The notes beneath the pieces were generated by a model, which worked only from the letters and a program-made list of their open reading frames with translations, made no database searches and was not told the origin of the DNA. 64,000 bases of DNA. It comes from Pulicaria dysenterica (lineage: Eukaryota > Streptophyta > Magnoliopsida > Asterales > Asteraceae). The position numbers and the translations under genes are program-made. Within the stretch, counting starts at the first letter, position 1; every line of letters begins with the position of its first letter. Location of the stretch: assembly GCA_947179395.2 (NCBI GenBank), contig OX359292.1, positions 39,305,890 through 39,369,889 of the forward strand, given 5' to 3'. Of this stretch, positions 27,443 to 39,155 are shown in pieces.

Positions 27443-28069
27443 TTACCATGATATTCAACTTGTATACGCCGCACATGAGGCTAGACACGGGTGATCATCA
27501 ACGGCCGACATTAATCCTAGAGGCAGTTATATCACAAGATGCATTCTTTGGGTTAGCCGGTTCCAACAACGATATTAATGTGCTAAACCAGTCACCGTTA
27601 TTTAACGATATATATAATGGGAGAGCATCACAATACCCATTTCAAGTAAACAACGTATAATACAAACACGGGTACTATCTTGCAGATGAGATATACCCCA
27701 AATAGGCTACTTTTGTCAAAAATTCAAAAATCACTAGATCAAAGACGAATAAGGTTTAATGCCGCGCAAAAAGTGGCAAAGAAAGATGTGGAACAGGCTT
27801 TTCGTGTGCTTAAACAATGGTGACACATTATACAAAGCCCTACAAAAATGTGGCACCCAAATAAAAAGCATAAAGTAATGTTTGCTTGTATTATATTACA
27901 CAATATGATATTAGAAGATGAAGGCCACGTGATATGTCCGTTCGACGAAAACGTTAATCAAGCGGACGAGGAAGAAGACATAGAGATTAGCAAACAACAA
28001 TATACAACAATATGACGCTAACATCCGAGAAGTCTGAAACATTGAAACACATCACAACCTTCGAACTGA
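27443..28069 (+). pseudogene. PIF/Harbinger transposase, C-terminal part
   Basis: Reads YHDIQLVYAAHEARHG, then after a deletion GDHQRPTLILEAVISQD, FFGLAGSNNDINVLNQSPLF, YYLADEIYP, and finally KVMFACIILHNMILEDEG. These are Harbinger DDE motifs: the second Asp (NND) and Glu (LEDE) are visible, but the segment with the first catalytic Asp (usual GSxDCxHW) is deleted near 27490. Several frameshifts. It continues from 19505 across element D, and its last codons (ETHHNLRTD) abut the hAT insertion at 28070. Confidence 0.85.
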
Positions 28070-28214
28070 TAACTAGTCAGTGGCGGATCCAGGATTTTCG
28101 TATATTGGGGGCCTAATTTTTTTAATAGTCCAAAAAAACTTAAGCAAATGAAAGAAAATAACAACATATAGCAAACTAGATTTCATTGAGTACGATAAGC
28201 AAAATAATTACATT

Positions 28215-28366
28215 CTAAATTTGTGCTTTACGTGTATTCATCTTTTGGAAGAGTTCAATTACATCATCATTTGAAACTTTAGCAAGGATCTCCTTTTCTA
28301 CGGCACACGTTAGACACAAGCTCAAAAAACTATCACTAATTTGATTACGCAAATCCGTCTTCACAA
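28215..28366 (-). pseudogene. hAT transposase C-terminus (3' side of element E)
   Basis: Minus strand reads KTDLRNQISDSFLSLCLT, EKEILAKVSNDDVIELF and ends QKMNTRKAQI. This is the characteristic C-terminus of plant ZMYM1-like / TTF-type hAT transposases (after the dimerisation domain). It joins in sense to 36190-36480 when element E is removed. Confidence 0.8.
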
Positions 28367-28371
28367 GCTTC

Positions 28372-29286
28372 TGAAGGGTTTTGTACCTGACCAAACCTCC
28401 CAATGACACAACCTGGGTTTGATTCTACTGGTTCAATCCTAAAAGCGGAACTGGATTGAACACAACCCTCTAAACCCCAAAAGGGTTAGGATCTTAATAC
28501 TAATGATCAAACATAGTTTCTAATATACAATCCACAGAATAGGTTACAAAAATATACCTGATCAAACTTGGGATTGCTAAATAAGTCCACCACTACTGCA
28601 CCACCTTTGGAACTGGCTGCTAGACCGCTCCTGGATCACCAACCAATGATTCTCAAAAAACCGAGAATGTGTGTGTATACTCTTGCGTCGATCACCAAAA
28701 ACTCAAACACCTTGGGTGTTTGTTTCTTCGACTTCGACAAAGAAAGAGAGAGTGAGTTCGACGAGAGGAGAGAGGGAGAGAGATGGTGGATAGGTTAAAC
28801 TTTCTAATCCTTGTTATCTTATCATATATCTTAATCCTTAAGGCTTAAGGATATATATAAGGATTAGATGGACCTAAGCCCGTTTAATTAAAAGCCCACT
28901 GGTTTTAATTAAACTTTCATCTCTTCTCACTTTGACCCCCTGGACTTTACTAGTTAATTAATTAACTATTAATTAACTGGTCCGTTAAATATTAAAATTT
29001 AATAATTAATTCTCTTTAAATAATAAATAACTATTTATTATTTATTCCTTTTAGTAATTAATACAAACTGATTTAATTATTTATTTCTCTCTTTTCAATA
29101 ATTAATACTACTGATTAATTATTTACTTTTCTCTTTAATAATTAATCTAACCTGATTAATTATTTCCATACAGATTTATGGTGTAATCCAACTGTTCTGA
29201 TTTGGGTGTGTAGCAGTGTGACCCTTTAGTCTCTTATAACATTGAATACAATATGCCTATTAATTATCTCTGCACATAATCCAACA
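28372..29286 (-). repeat. 3' LTR of element E
   Basis: 915 bp, tgaagggttttg to ataatccaaca on the plus strand, adjoining a minus-strand polypurine tract. Same family as the solo LTR at 20628-21591. Confidence 0.9.
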
Positions 29287-31772
29287 GACTCCCACTTGTG
29301 CAAGATAAGTAATAGTTACTGCACATTGTTAGCCTAAGGAGGTCCCTAGCCAGACACTTAGGGTAACAAGGTTATAAGAACTCTTATACCCCAAAGTAAC
29401 TTGTGATAAAATTTCATAAGCAACCTGCTTAGAAGTAACCTGTTATAAACTAACTGTTTATAAACTAAACTATCATAAACTCCCTATTCATGAATGGGTA
29501 CGTTTTTATATATACATACTTGCATATATATAGGTTTGTCCCTTGCAGCAAGATATTTCAATTTTAAGCATGAGCATGGTGTAAGTCAACTCAGAGACTC
29601 AAAAATTGGTTCATGACATACTTGATTTCAAAACTGCGTGATAAACGACAAAGAACAGATCAGTTCGTTTGGGCACGGCCGTGCACTTACCAGTTTCTCT
29701 AATCAGTCAAGGGGCCCGGAAATATCTCTTCTAAAAAGAAGTTGCAATTACCATCTTGCATATTTGCATTTGGAAATACGGCTCCCACTGAATCTAGACA
29801 CGCTCCTTATGACCACCCTGTTACGGCGTGGCGTTAAAACGAGCTAAGAAGACAACAGTTACCGCATCCCAAACCAAATACCTCAGGCTTAAGGATAACC
29901 TATGTGATAAATACTTTTGACACGAATCCACGAAGTATTTTTCACAGTGGGTCAATCCAATATTCGTAACCCTAACGAATATCCATCAATTTTGGTCCGC
30001 AAAAACCTATTGCAGTTATATTCGATATACTTTCGAATCTACCCCAAAATTACGATGACTTTATAGCCCTATCATAGTTCCCACCACGATAAGTAGTCAC
30101 GGATGATGTTTTGAATAAACCTAGTTTATTCCTGGATGAACCAAAACATACAAAATTGTGAAGAATAATGAAACTAATTTCTACACTCTTCCATATTCCA
30201 CCCTGGAATAAAGGTGCATAATTTCTACCATTTCATTGGCTCGATTCACGGTGTATATCTGAATTACTTATTATTTTGCATTGTAACTTATCACAGATTA
30301 CAAAGATGATTATAAACCTAAAACTCAAGACTAGCACCCTAAAGTACTCTTTTTTGGTTTTGTTAGAAATCGTTCTTGCAACCTAAGAACAAAAATAGAC
30401 TTAGTGTTATTATAAAATTCCTTAAACTTGGAGAAACTGGAAATAACTCCTAAGTTTCTGATTTTATAAAACAACCTTCCTGTAATTAAAACTTTAATTA
30501 CATTTGTAGACATATTAAATCTTGCTAGATTTTATTATCCATTTGAAATGATAAAACTTTCTTACACCTACTTGTAAGAACCTTGAAATTAGATTCCCTG
30601 TGTATGCCAACACTAATCTAATATCACTACTAAGAATGTTTAAAGAACATCCTATTTCATCATTTCTAACTTTAAACAGCCAACAATATTTAATTAAGCT
30701 TACTTACTGAACTTAATGAGTATAATTTTTATTTAAGTCATAACTTGACTCAAAATCTTGCAATGATGTCTTTATTGAGTACCTCTCAATAAGTCATGCA
30801 TTTCTCGGATTGATTCTTTCTCAAGAACTTACTATTTTAGATAACTTCTAAAATCATCCGATAATTATATACTCTAAAAGTTCAAACTTGTATTTATCAC
30901 ACTGGTTAAAAACTATTAACTCTGATAAAGTGCATTACTTTAAAACATCCTCTTAGGCTTTAGTCAATCCTTGACTACCATGCCTAAAACTTGTGTTCCA
31001 AACACATGTTTTAAAACTTAGTTTTTTTGTAAGAAATTTGTTTTATGAAACCAAAAACTTGGATCTCCATATATCCATCTTTCTAATTACAGAAAGTGGT
31101 TTCTTTAAACTTGCCATGAGTGCAAAAACACTAGTGAAGGCATTTTAAATTTCTTTCCATTAAAAACATTCAATATAAAACTCCCTTGATTATAGTAACT
31201 ACCATAATCACTTTTATACTTTCTTAAATGTTTTATCAAAAACTACTTAGAAATAATAACTATTATTTCCATTTTGTTCAAGACTTTGAACATTTACCTT
31301 TCCGAAAACACTTTGCTAAAATCAGAAAAGCTATCTAACTTTATAAACAACACTTGTTTATTTAAGCATTTGAATAGTTGAGCCAGCATTTATGTAACTA
31401 CAACAAATCATAGCATAAGATCATTATGAATCACCAATCAAGTCAAGACTTGACTTATTGGTACTCTTTTAGTCACAACTGGACTAATCCTGATTCATAA
31501 ATAAGAACACGTGCACGGATATGAACTAAATAATTAAAATTTTCATAAACTCAAAACGAAAGTTTCCATAAACAATAAAGATAAAAATGTTCAAATAAAC
31601 TTAAAAGAGTTTAATAAACTAGGAAATAGAATTATTATAATATCCGCAAGCTGCACGTAGGATCTCTTTATGCTGGGCCGCATCACTTTCCATCTCCTCC
31701 TGCAATAAACGATTGCAAGACATTAGAATACTCATAAAAACTTTTACAAGTGGAAAGTGATAAAGAAGCTGT
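29287..31772. other. Element E interior, 3' non-coding part
   Basis: No open frame with recognisable homology. Short blocks are shared with element B at matching positions (for example gacaaagaacagatcagttc at 29647). Confidence 0.7.
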
Positions 31773-32600
31773 TTACACGATACCTGAGGTGCCAGCCTTG
31801 CCACCTGCCTCGTGACCCTTCGGGCAATCCCTTTTCCAATGCCCGACCTCACCGCACTTGAAGCACCGATCCTCGATTCTTGCTTTGTTCGACTTCGGCT
31901 TCTTGCCCTTGTTGTCGTTATTAGCCCTAGGTACATTCTGGCTGGGCTGGGCCTTGCCCTTTCCCTTTCCGTTGCGCCCCTTCCTCTTCTTATGCCTGCC
32001 ATGACCCACCATGAGAACATCCTTAGACTTGGTCCCGATACTCTGCTCAGCTGTCTTGAGCATAGAGTGCAACTCAGCCACGGATTTCTCCATGCTGTTC
32101 ATGTTGTAGTTGACTATAAAAGGCTTATAGTCATCTGACAACGAGTTGAGTATCGTATCCGTTACTAGCTGCAACGGTACTGTGTGCCCAAGTATCTCTA
32201 GGTGATCCATGTAACCTTTCATTTTCATGACGTGGTTACTGACCGAGGTCCCCTTAGCCATCTTGCACGAGTTAAATGCCCTGGTGGCATCATAACGCTC
32301 TATGCGAGCTGGTGGATCATGTCATAGGCAGTAGTCTCCATCATGCTAGACTACAACTCTGGACTCATAGTTGCAAGCATGAGGCAGCTGACATCTAGGG
32401 CGTCATTGGAGCGCTTCTAAAAAGCCTCCCTGACGTCTGCCCTAGCATTACTGGCAGGAGGATTTCCTAGAGGTTGTTCTAGGACATGCCACTTTCTCTC
32501 GTGCCAAAGCACGATCCGGAGATTTCTCTCCCACGTGAGAAAGTTAGGACCGGCAAGCTTGTCCTTCTCAAGGATGGAGGAAAAGAGAGGTGGTTAGTAC
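31773..32600 (-). pseudogene. Element E gag (UBN2-type with CCHC knuckle), nearly intact
   Basis: Minus strand from about 32590: SILEKDKLAGPNFLTWERN, LRIVLWHERKWHVLEQPLG, ALDVSCLMLATMSPEL, MMETTAYDMIHQLA, then 162 open residues (32261-31773) with MKMKGYMDHLE, LNSLSDDYKPFIVNYNMN, a Lys/Gly-rich linker and the intact knuckle CFKCGEVGHWKRDC. Two stops and one frameshift occur in the N-terminal third (near 32420, 32360 and 32300). Gag would form the particle and bind RNA; enzymes would have to come from another element. The open C-terminal part suggests more recent coding function than in element B. Confidence 0.8.
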
Positions 32601-32699
32601 TAGTAACGTTGGTTGCCATCTACAAATTAAAACCTTGGTTTAATTAGTAATTGCAGATAAACTTTCTAATCATATATCATCAAACCCATAAATAATATA

Positions 32700-33110
32700 T
32701 ATTAGACCTAGGACCCATATTTCACATACTTGACGCAAGGTTTGGGCACTTCCCGCCAAGTCATGCTATTTCTGGTAGGTAACACCGTGTACCAATCGTA
32801 CCTAACTGATACGACTCCTAGAACCTCGTAGAGCACTTAGACCCAGTCTAGTATGTTTAACTATACTCTAGTGCTTTTTGGGCCGGGACTCCCGATTATC
32901 ACCAAAATAGATCGCACCACCTAAGACAGCATGAATTCCGGCCGGGACTCCCGATTATTGCAGAATCTTTCACGCCCCTTCCCGCAATGGTTTGAACCTA
33001 AATGCCCAAGGTTTGGGCACTTCCGACACCTGAGTACCGTTTAACAGCAAGGATGTACCATTAGGTGGGTAGCACACTAATCTAAGATTTTCTTGGGTTT
33101 TATAATTAAG
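32700..33110. other. Conserved non-coding block shared by elements E and B
   Basis: Counterpart of 11905-12310. The A-B-B-A motif order is kept: A at 32736-32753 and 33008-33024, B at 32880-32899 and 32940-32958. It lies between 5' LTR and gag in the element transcript. Confidence 0.7.
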
Positions 33111-35265
33111 TTAAAACTTAATTTTCCAGTTTTTGAAAAAGCATTTTAATACTAACTGTTTTAAAAATACGATTTATATGTGTACCTAAACTAGGTGCAC
33201 AAAACGGCCTTTATAAGTTCCAAACTTATAACCTTGACAAAACTTTAAATTTATCAAAAAAAATTAACTAACACGACTAGCAACCTGTAGTCGTATTCTA
33301 GTTTGTCATTAAATATGGTTTTTCACTGTTTAATAACAACCTGTTATTAAATCCCTTTTTATTTACCATCACACACATCATATGCAAATATGAAAAACAG
33401 TAAATAAAACCACGCAAATAATAAAGAGCATATGAAGCCTATAGTTTTGCCAACTAATCCTAAGGTCAAACCTAAGGACAAAGTGACTTGGATTCGCCTT
33501 CTTGATATGCTGCTCCCACTAACCTTGACACCTCCTCGAAGTGTCCGTGCTTCGCGTAAAGAACACCATCTACTTCATCACCTTCTTCGAGTCTATCTTG
33601 ATTGAGGGATTAAACTATTACTAATCTATTACAAATACAATATTGAATGGGGTTGTAAGTGGCACGCAGGCCTCCCCTAACCAGTACAATATTACAAGTA
33701 AGAAAGGGATTGTAATTGGCACACAGGCCTTCCCAAAACCAAAAGGAAAAAAGAAGGAAAAAGGAAGCGAGTCCTAATTCGGCAAAACTATAGCTATATG
33801 TATCACAACCACACAATTATATATAAGCACTATATATAAAAAACAACCACGCAGTTATAATAAATAAACAATAAATTGTGCTGTTAAGCACAAAACCTGA
33901 TTTGTTCAAACATTCTCATTTACCCTTTTGATTAATACCTATTAACCAAAAATGAGAATTATGATCTTCTAATTAAAAAATATTTGACCAGAAAAGTTTT
34001 CAACAAAACTTTGAGAAACTTGACTTCATTCGAAAACTTGAATGAAATCCCATGTCGGGCTTTTACTAGTTTTCCAAAAACTCAAAACCGACAACTTTGG
34101 GTCAATTAAATACTATCTTATTTGTCTCTTCATAATATTATATAAACTTTATCCTTTTAGAATTTATTCAAAAAAATGACTAAACTAGTCATAATAAATA
34201 AAAGTCTAAAATATATATTTTAACTAAACTATATAACATTAGTTTATATAACACCTTATTAATTTTATAACTTAAAATTAATAATCCTTTTGTATTAATC
34301 CGGAAAAACTATTTGGGCCAACATCTCTTATCAACCCGAGTAACCCACTGGGCCGAAACCCACTTGGGCCGAGAACCCATTTGACCAAGATCCTCCTTGG
34401 GCCGAGAACCCACCTTGGGCCAAAGCCACTTGGGCCGTGAACCTCCCTGGACCTCGAATTGTCTTGGGCCGAAAACCCTTGGGCCGAAGCCCATCTGACC
34501 CTTAGGGCCGCTAACGACCGCCGCGAGGCCCATCTGGCCTTAGCGCTGCTAACGACCACCACCCGACACGGTGATGATCTCGGTTCCCGTTTTCCGATTA
34601 ATAAAAATTTTAAATCCTTTTTAACCTATTAAAACTAACTGTTTTAATATACTGATTAAAACTGGATTTAATTCAAAAACCAAAAACTATTAATTATTAA
34701 TATTAACAAAACTTGTTTTATTAATAACTAATTATCCTAAAACTTGATCTTAACCTTTTCAAACAAAAAGTTCAAAACTTGATTAAGATCTAGTTTTAGA
34801 TAAAAAGTTTATCCCTTTTAACCATTTAAACACAAACCTGGTTTAAACCTAACCGGTTAAAATCAAACCTTTTATCAACTGGATAAAAAAACAGAAAACT
34901 TGTTTTTATCCCTATGGTTTTCGAAAAAATAAATGGAGAAGAACAAGATGAAGAATATCACATTATAAAAACAAATCAATTTTCTGGATTAACTAGGTTT
35001 TTACCAACTTAAACAAACTGTTTAATTTAAACTTAATTCAAAACTTTTTCTTATTCAAAAAATCATAATCCTTTTAACCATTCAAACTAACTGTTTGAAT
35101 TTCCTGATTAATAGGATAAACCTGATAACAAAACAAACTATTTTGTTACCTACTTGATTTTCGAAAAACTCAAAGAATAAGTAGAGAATTAAAAACAAAA
35201 CCTTAATCCTAAAAACAGATAAAACTAGAAACTATGGATCATAGAGCCGAGGCTCTGATACTACT
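33111..35265. other. Element E leader (5' non-coding interior)
   Basis: Non-coding. The word ggcacgcaggcctcccc is at about 33661 and a variant at 33720. From 34310 to 34545 there is an irregular array of about a dozen ttgggccga words, paralleling the tgggcc-rich stretch of element B. Confidence 0.65.
34310..34545. repeat. Irregular array of TTGGGCCGA words
   Basis: Roughly every 15-25 bp the sequence returns to cttgggccga followed by a purine-rich spacer. The open minus-strand frames across it (GPKWVL-type peptides) are products of the repeat. Confidence 0.65.
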
Positions 35266-36189
35266 GAAGGGTTTTGTACCTGACCAAACCTCCCAATGAC
35301 ACAAACTGGTCAAACCTGGGTTTGATTCTACTGGTTCAATCCTAAAAGCGGAACTGAATTGAACACAACCCTCTAAACCCCAAAAGGGTTAGGATCTAAA
35401 TACTAATGATCAAACATAGTTTCTAATATACAATCCATAGAATAGGTTACAAAAATATACCTGATCAAACTTGGGATTGCTAAATAAGTCCACCTCTACT
35501 GCACCTCTTTTGGAACTGGCTGCTAGACCGCTCCTGGATCACCAACCAATGATTCTTAAAAAAACCGAGAATGTGTGTGTGTACTCTTGCGTCGATCACC
35601 AAAAACGCAAACACCTTGGGTGTTTGTTTCTTCGACTTCGACGAAGAAAGAGAGAGTGAGTTCGACGAGAGGAGAGAGGGAGAGAGATGGTGGCTAGGTT
35701 AAACTTTCTAATCCTTTTTATCTTATCATATATCTTAATCCTTAAGGCTTAAGGATATATATAAGGATTAGATGGACCTAAGCCCGTTTAATTAAAAGCC
35801 CACAGGTTTTAATTAAACTTTCATCTCTTCTCACTTTGACTCCTGGACTTTACTAGTTAATTAATTAACTATTAATTAACTGGTCCGTTAAATATTAAAC
35901 TTTAATATTTAATTCTCTTTAAATAATAAATAACTATTTATTATTTATTCCTTTTAATAATTAATACAAACTGATTTAATTATTTATTTATCTCTTTTCA
36001 ATAATTAATACTACTGATTAATTATTTACTTTTCTCTTTAATAATTAATCTAACCTGATTAATTATTTCCATACAGATTTATGGTGTAATCCAACTGTTC
36101 TGATTTGGGTGTGTAGCAGAGTGACCCTTTAGTCTCTTATAACATTGGATACAATATGCCTATTAATTATCTCTGCACATAATCCAACA
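35266..36189 (-). repeat. 5' LTR of element E
   Basis: 924 bp, tgaagggttttg to ataatccaaca, with the primer-site complement immediately to its left (35252-35264). Confidence 0.9.
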
Positions 36190-36480
36190 GTTTCATCGCA
36201 GAAAAACATCTCTCAACTGTTGCGTTGCAACAAGCAAAACTAGAGTTAACTTTAATAACCGATAAACCAGAGGATATGAAAGGTGCTTCCTCGTTTCAAC
36301 CATCACTCTAGAAAGATCGGCAATACCATTCAAGTTGGCAAAACATAATTACTCACCTAGATACCTTAAATCAGTTAACATAGAAGATAAATTATATGAG
36401 GATTGAAGCGTAGGAAATTATGACAGTAGATGGCCACATATATGCATCACAAATCACAAATAAAAAATATATATTTACTT
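36190..36480 (-). pseudogene. hAT transposase, dimerisation region (5' side of element E)
   Basis: Minus strand reads NGIADLSRVMVETRKHLSYP, LVYRLLKLTLVLLVAT, then after a one-base shift TVERCFSAMKLVKT. The ATVERxFSAM motif is the diagnostic hAT C-terminal dimerisation segment (Dimer_Tnp_hAT). It continues into 28366-28215 once element E is spliced out in the mind. Confidence 0.8.
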
Positions 36481-36488
36481 AACCTCAC

Positions 36489-38330
36489 AAATTAGGAACC
36501 ATTTCTCTTACTCACAAATCCATAATTGTCAAATAGAAAAATACCTAATTCACAAAATAAAGCAATGGAGGGATCTGGATAATCGCGGGATAGCAAAAAG
36601 AAAAAAAAATGAGAGAGAGAGAATTGAGACTTACAGGGGCTGCCACAAGGGTGAGTGAGACTGCCGTTTGCTTCTGCGTTTGTGATTGTCGACCGTCGAG
36701 ACATACGATTGTAGACTGTCAAGGGCTGTTCGCTTCTAAGTTTGCTTCTGCATTTTCACGTTCAAGGGTTTCAAGATCGAGAGTTGCAGATGAAATTTTG
36801 GATTTTAGGTAAATAATTGTTTCCTTTTACTTGGCTACGGGGGGCCATGGGGCCTTGAAATTAATTTGTAGGGGGATATAACTTTAAGCCTATATAATTA
36901 CTACTAAAATTTTTTGGGCCATTGGGGACCTCTTCCATAATTGTCTTACTCACAAATTAGAAACCATTTCTCTTACTCACAAATCCATAATTGTCAAATA
37001 GAAAAATACCTAATTCACAAAATAAAGCAATGGAGGGATCTGGATAATCGCGGGATAGCAAAAAGAAAAAAAATGAGAGAGAGAGAATCGAGACTTACAG
37101 GGGCTGCCACAAGGGTGAGTGAGACTGCCGTTTGCTTCTGCATTTGTGATTGTCGACCGTCGAGATCTACGATTGTAGACTGTCAAGGGCTGTTCGCTTC
37201 TAAGTTTGCTTCTGCATTTTCACGTTCAAGGGTTTCAAGATCGAGAGTTGCAGATGAAATTTTGGATTTTAGGTAAATAATTGTTTCCTTTTACTTGGCT
37301 ACGGGGGGCCATGGGGCCTTGAAATTAATTTGTAGGGGGATATAACTTTAAGCCTATATAATTACTACTAAAATTTTTTGGGCCATTGGGGACCTCTTCC
37401 ATAATTGTCTTACTCACAAATTAGAAACCATTTCTCTTACTCACAAATCCATAATTGTTAAATAGAAAAATACCTAATTCACAAAATAAAGCAATGGAGG
37501 GATCTGGATAATCGCGGGATAGCAAAAAGAAAAAAAATGAGAGAGAGAGAATCGAGACTTACAGGGGCTGCCACAAGGGTGAGTGAGACTGCCGTTTGCT
37601 TCTGCATTTGTGATTGTCGACCGTCGAGATCTACGATTGTAGACTGTCAAGGGCTGTTCGCTTCTAAGTTTGCTTCTGCATTTTCACGTTCAAGGGTTTC
37701 AAGATCGAGAGTTGCAGATGAAATTTTGGATTTTAGGTAAATAATTGTTTCCTTTTACTTGGCTACGGGGGGCCATGGGGCCTTGAAATTAATTTGTAGG
37801 GGGCTATAACTTTAAGCCTATATAATTACTACAAAAATTTTTTGGGCCATTGGGGACCTCTTCCATAATTGTCTTACTCACAAATTAGAAACCATTTCTC
37901 TTACTCACAAATCCATAATTGTCAAATAGAAAAATACCTAATTCACAAAATAAAGCAATGGAGGGATCTGGATAATCGCGGGATAGCAAAAAGAAAAAAA
38001 ATGAGAGAGAGAGAATTGAGACTTACAGGGGCTGCCACAAGGGTGAGTGAGACTGCCGTTTGCTTCTGCGTTTGTGATTGTCGACCGTCGAGATCTACGA
38101 TTGTAGACTGTCAAGGGCTGTTCCCTTCTAAGTTTGCTTCTGCATTTTCACGTTCAAGGGTTTCAAGATCGAGAGTTGCAGATGAAATTTTGGATTTTAG
38201 GTAAATAATTGTTTCCTTTTACTTGGCTACGGGGGGCCATGGGGCCTTGAAATTAATTTGTAGGGGGCTATAACTTTAAGCCTATATAATTACTACTAAA
38301 ATTTTTTGGGCCATTGGGGACCTCTTCCCC
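36489..38330. repeat. Four tandem copies of a 464-bp unit at the promoter end of the hAT element
   Basis: The landmark atggagggatctgg occurs at 36565, 37030, 37494 and 37958 (spacing 465, 464, 464). Units are nearly identical. On the transposase-coding (minus) strand each contains a candidate splice donor (CCTGTAAGTCTC) after a GA-rich leader, so the unit looks like a promoter plus first non-coding exon. The plus-strand frames in it are shadows. A run of 14 C (38327-38340) separates the array from the terminal repeat. Confidence 0.9.
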
Positions 38331-38373
38331 CCCCCCCCCCTTCTATTTACTTGGATCCGTCAGTGTAACTAGT

Positions 38374-39155
38374 GGTTTTTTTTTCTATTTATGTACTTCT
38401 ATTTCTTATTTATATAGTTCTATTTTTTGTGTTGTAATTTATTTATAATAATTAAATTATGTTAGTTAATAATAGTTTTAAAAAAATTAAAAATAAAAAT
38501 AGAAAAAATAAAAGGTAAAAGGTAAAATAAGGTTAAATGTGAGGATTTATGAGTTAGAGGTTCAAGCTAAAAAATGAGATGGATACTAATATAATAGTGG
38601 TTTAGAAAGACAAGTGTGAGTTGAACCTAATGGTTTTGCCGTCCAATAACTTACATACATTTGACTAGGCTGTGAGTGCCGACACATGCCGTGAAAATGT
38701 CGGTGAACTGGTGAAGCACAACCAGAGGAAAGAAGAGCGTCAAAAGTTATAAATAACACCACGTTAAAGACTCTGCTTTTTTACTTTCTAGTTTCTAATA
38801 AACTCATTACACTTGCACTTGAAGAAGATCACAAGTGTGAATTTGCAGCATCTGTCGCTGCAACTCCTACTCCCTTTGATTTTAATTCAATTCAATTCCT
38901 TGCGGTTGTCTTTGTGACCTCTTCAAGAAAAGCTTCCCTAACCCTTTCCCTGTAATTGACGCTGACATTATACTATCAATTTCTTGTACTCCAATTCATC
39001 GTCCTGTTATTACCTATACCTAATTGATTCTTTACTGTATTTCTCATCTGGGGTTCAAACTTTATGCACTAGGATGAGTTCAAAGTGTGAGAATTTGCAG
39101 AAATCTCGAATCTTTTAAGTTACCATTTGTTGTAACCTACTAAAAGATCACCAAA
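38374..39155 (+). promoter_or_regulatory. Upstream region and 5' leader of the O-fucosyltransferase gene
   Basis: AT-rich up to 38740, probably including the tail of the Harbinger element (38374 to at most ~38640). TATAAATA at 38748-38755 is a good TATA box; about 30 bp later a start site would give a ~370-nt leader. The leader contains ATGCACTAG at 39064 (one-codon uORF plus His) and a 14-codon uORF at 39074-39118 before the main ATG. A leader intron is possible but not decided by the sequence. Confidence 0.55.

Larger units (their letters stand above)
28372..36189 (-). mobile_element. Element E: gag-only LTR retrotransposon (TR-GAG-like), complete ends
   Basis: 7818 bp. LTRs 28372-29286 and 35266-36189 are close to identical apart from a ~10-bp gap and scattered changes. 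Target-site flanks are gcttc (28367-28371) and gtttc (36190-36194), one transition apart. The primer site complement is ggctctgatacta (35252-35264), initiator-Met type with one mismatch, and the purine tract is at 29287-29301. The only coding content is gag (32600-31773). Pol domains are absent from the 6-kb interior. It inserted into the hAT transposase gene. Confidence 0.85.
28078..38365 (-). mobile_element. hAT-superfamily element, deletion derivative, with 8-bp target duplication
   Basis: Left end cagtggcggatccagg (28078), right end as complement cactgacggatccaag (38365): 13 of 16 terminal bases agree. Flanks are identical 8-mers taactagt at 28070-28077 and 38366-38373, the hallmark of hAT. 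On the minus strand only the last ~100 residues of a ZMYM1/TTF-type hAT transposase remain; most of the transposase is deleted. Its promoter-side end is a four-fold 464-bp tandem array. LTR element E sits inside the transposase remnant. The hAT element itself lies in the 3' end of the Harbinger transposase gene. Confidence 0.9.

Noticed and set aside
36609..38204. Four similar plus-strand frames (RLTGAATRVSETAVCF type) that look like a small gene family
   Set aside because: They are shadows of the 464-bp tandem repeat in the hAT element. They lie antisense to the transposase, have no known domain, and their similarity follows from DNA identity.
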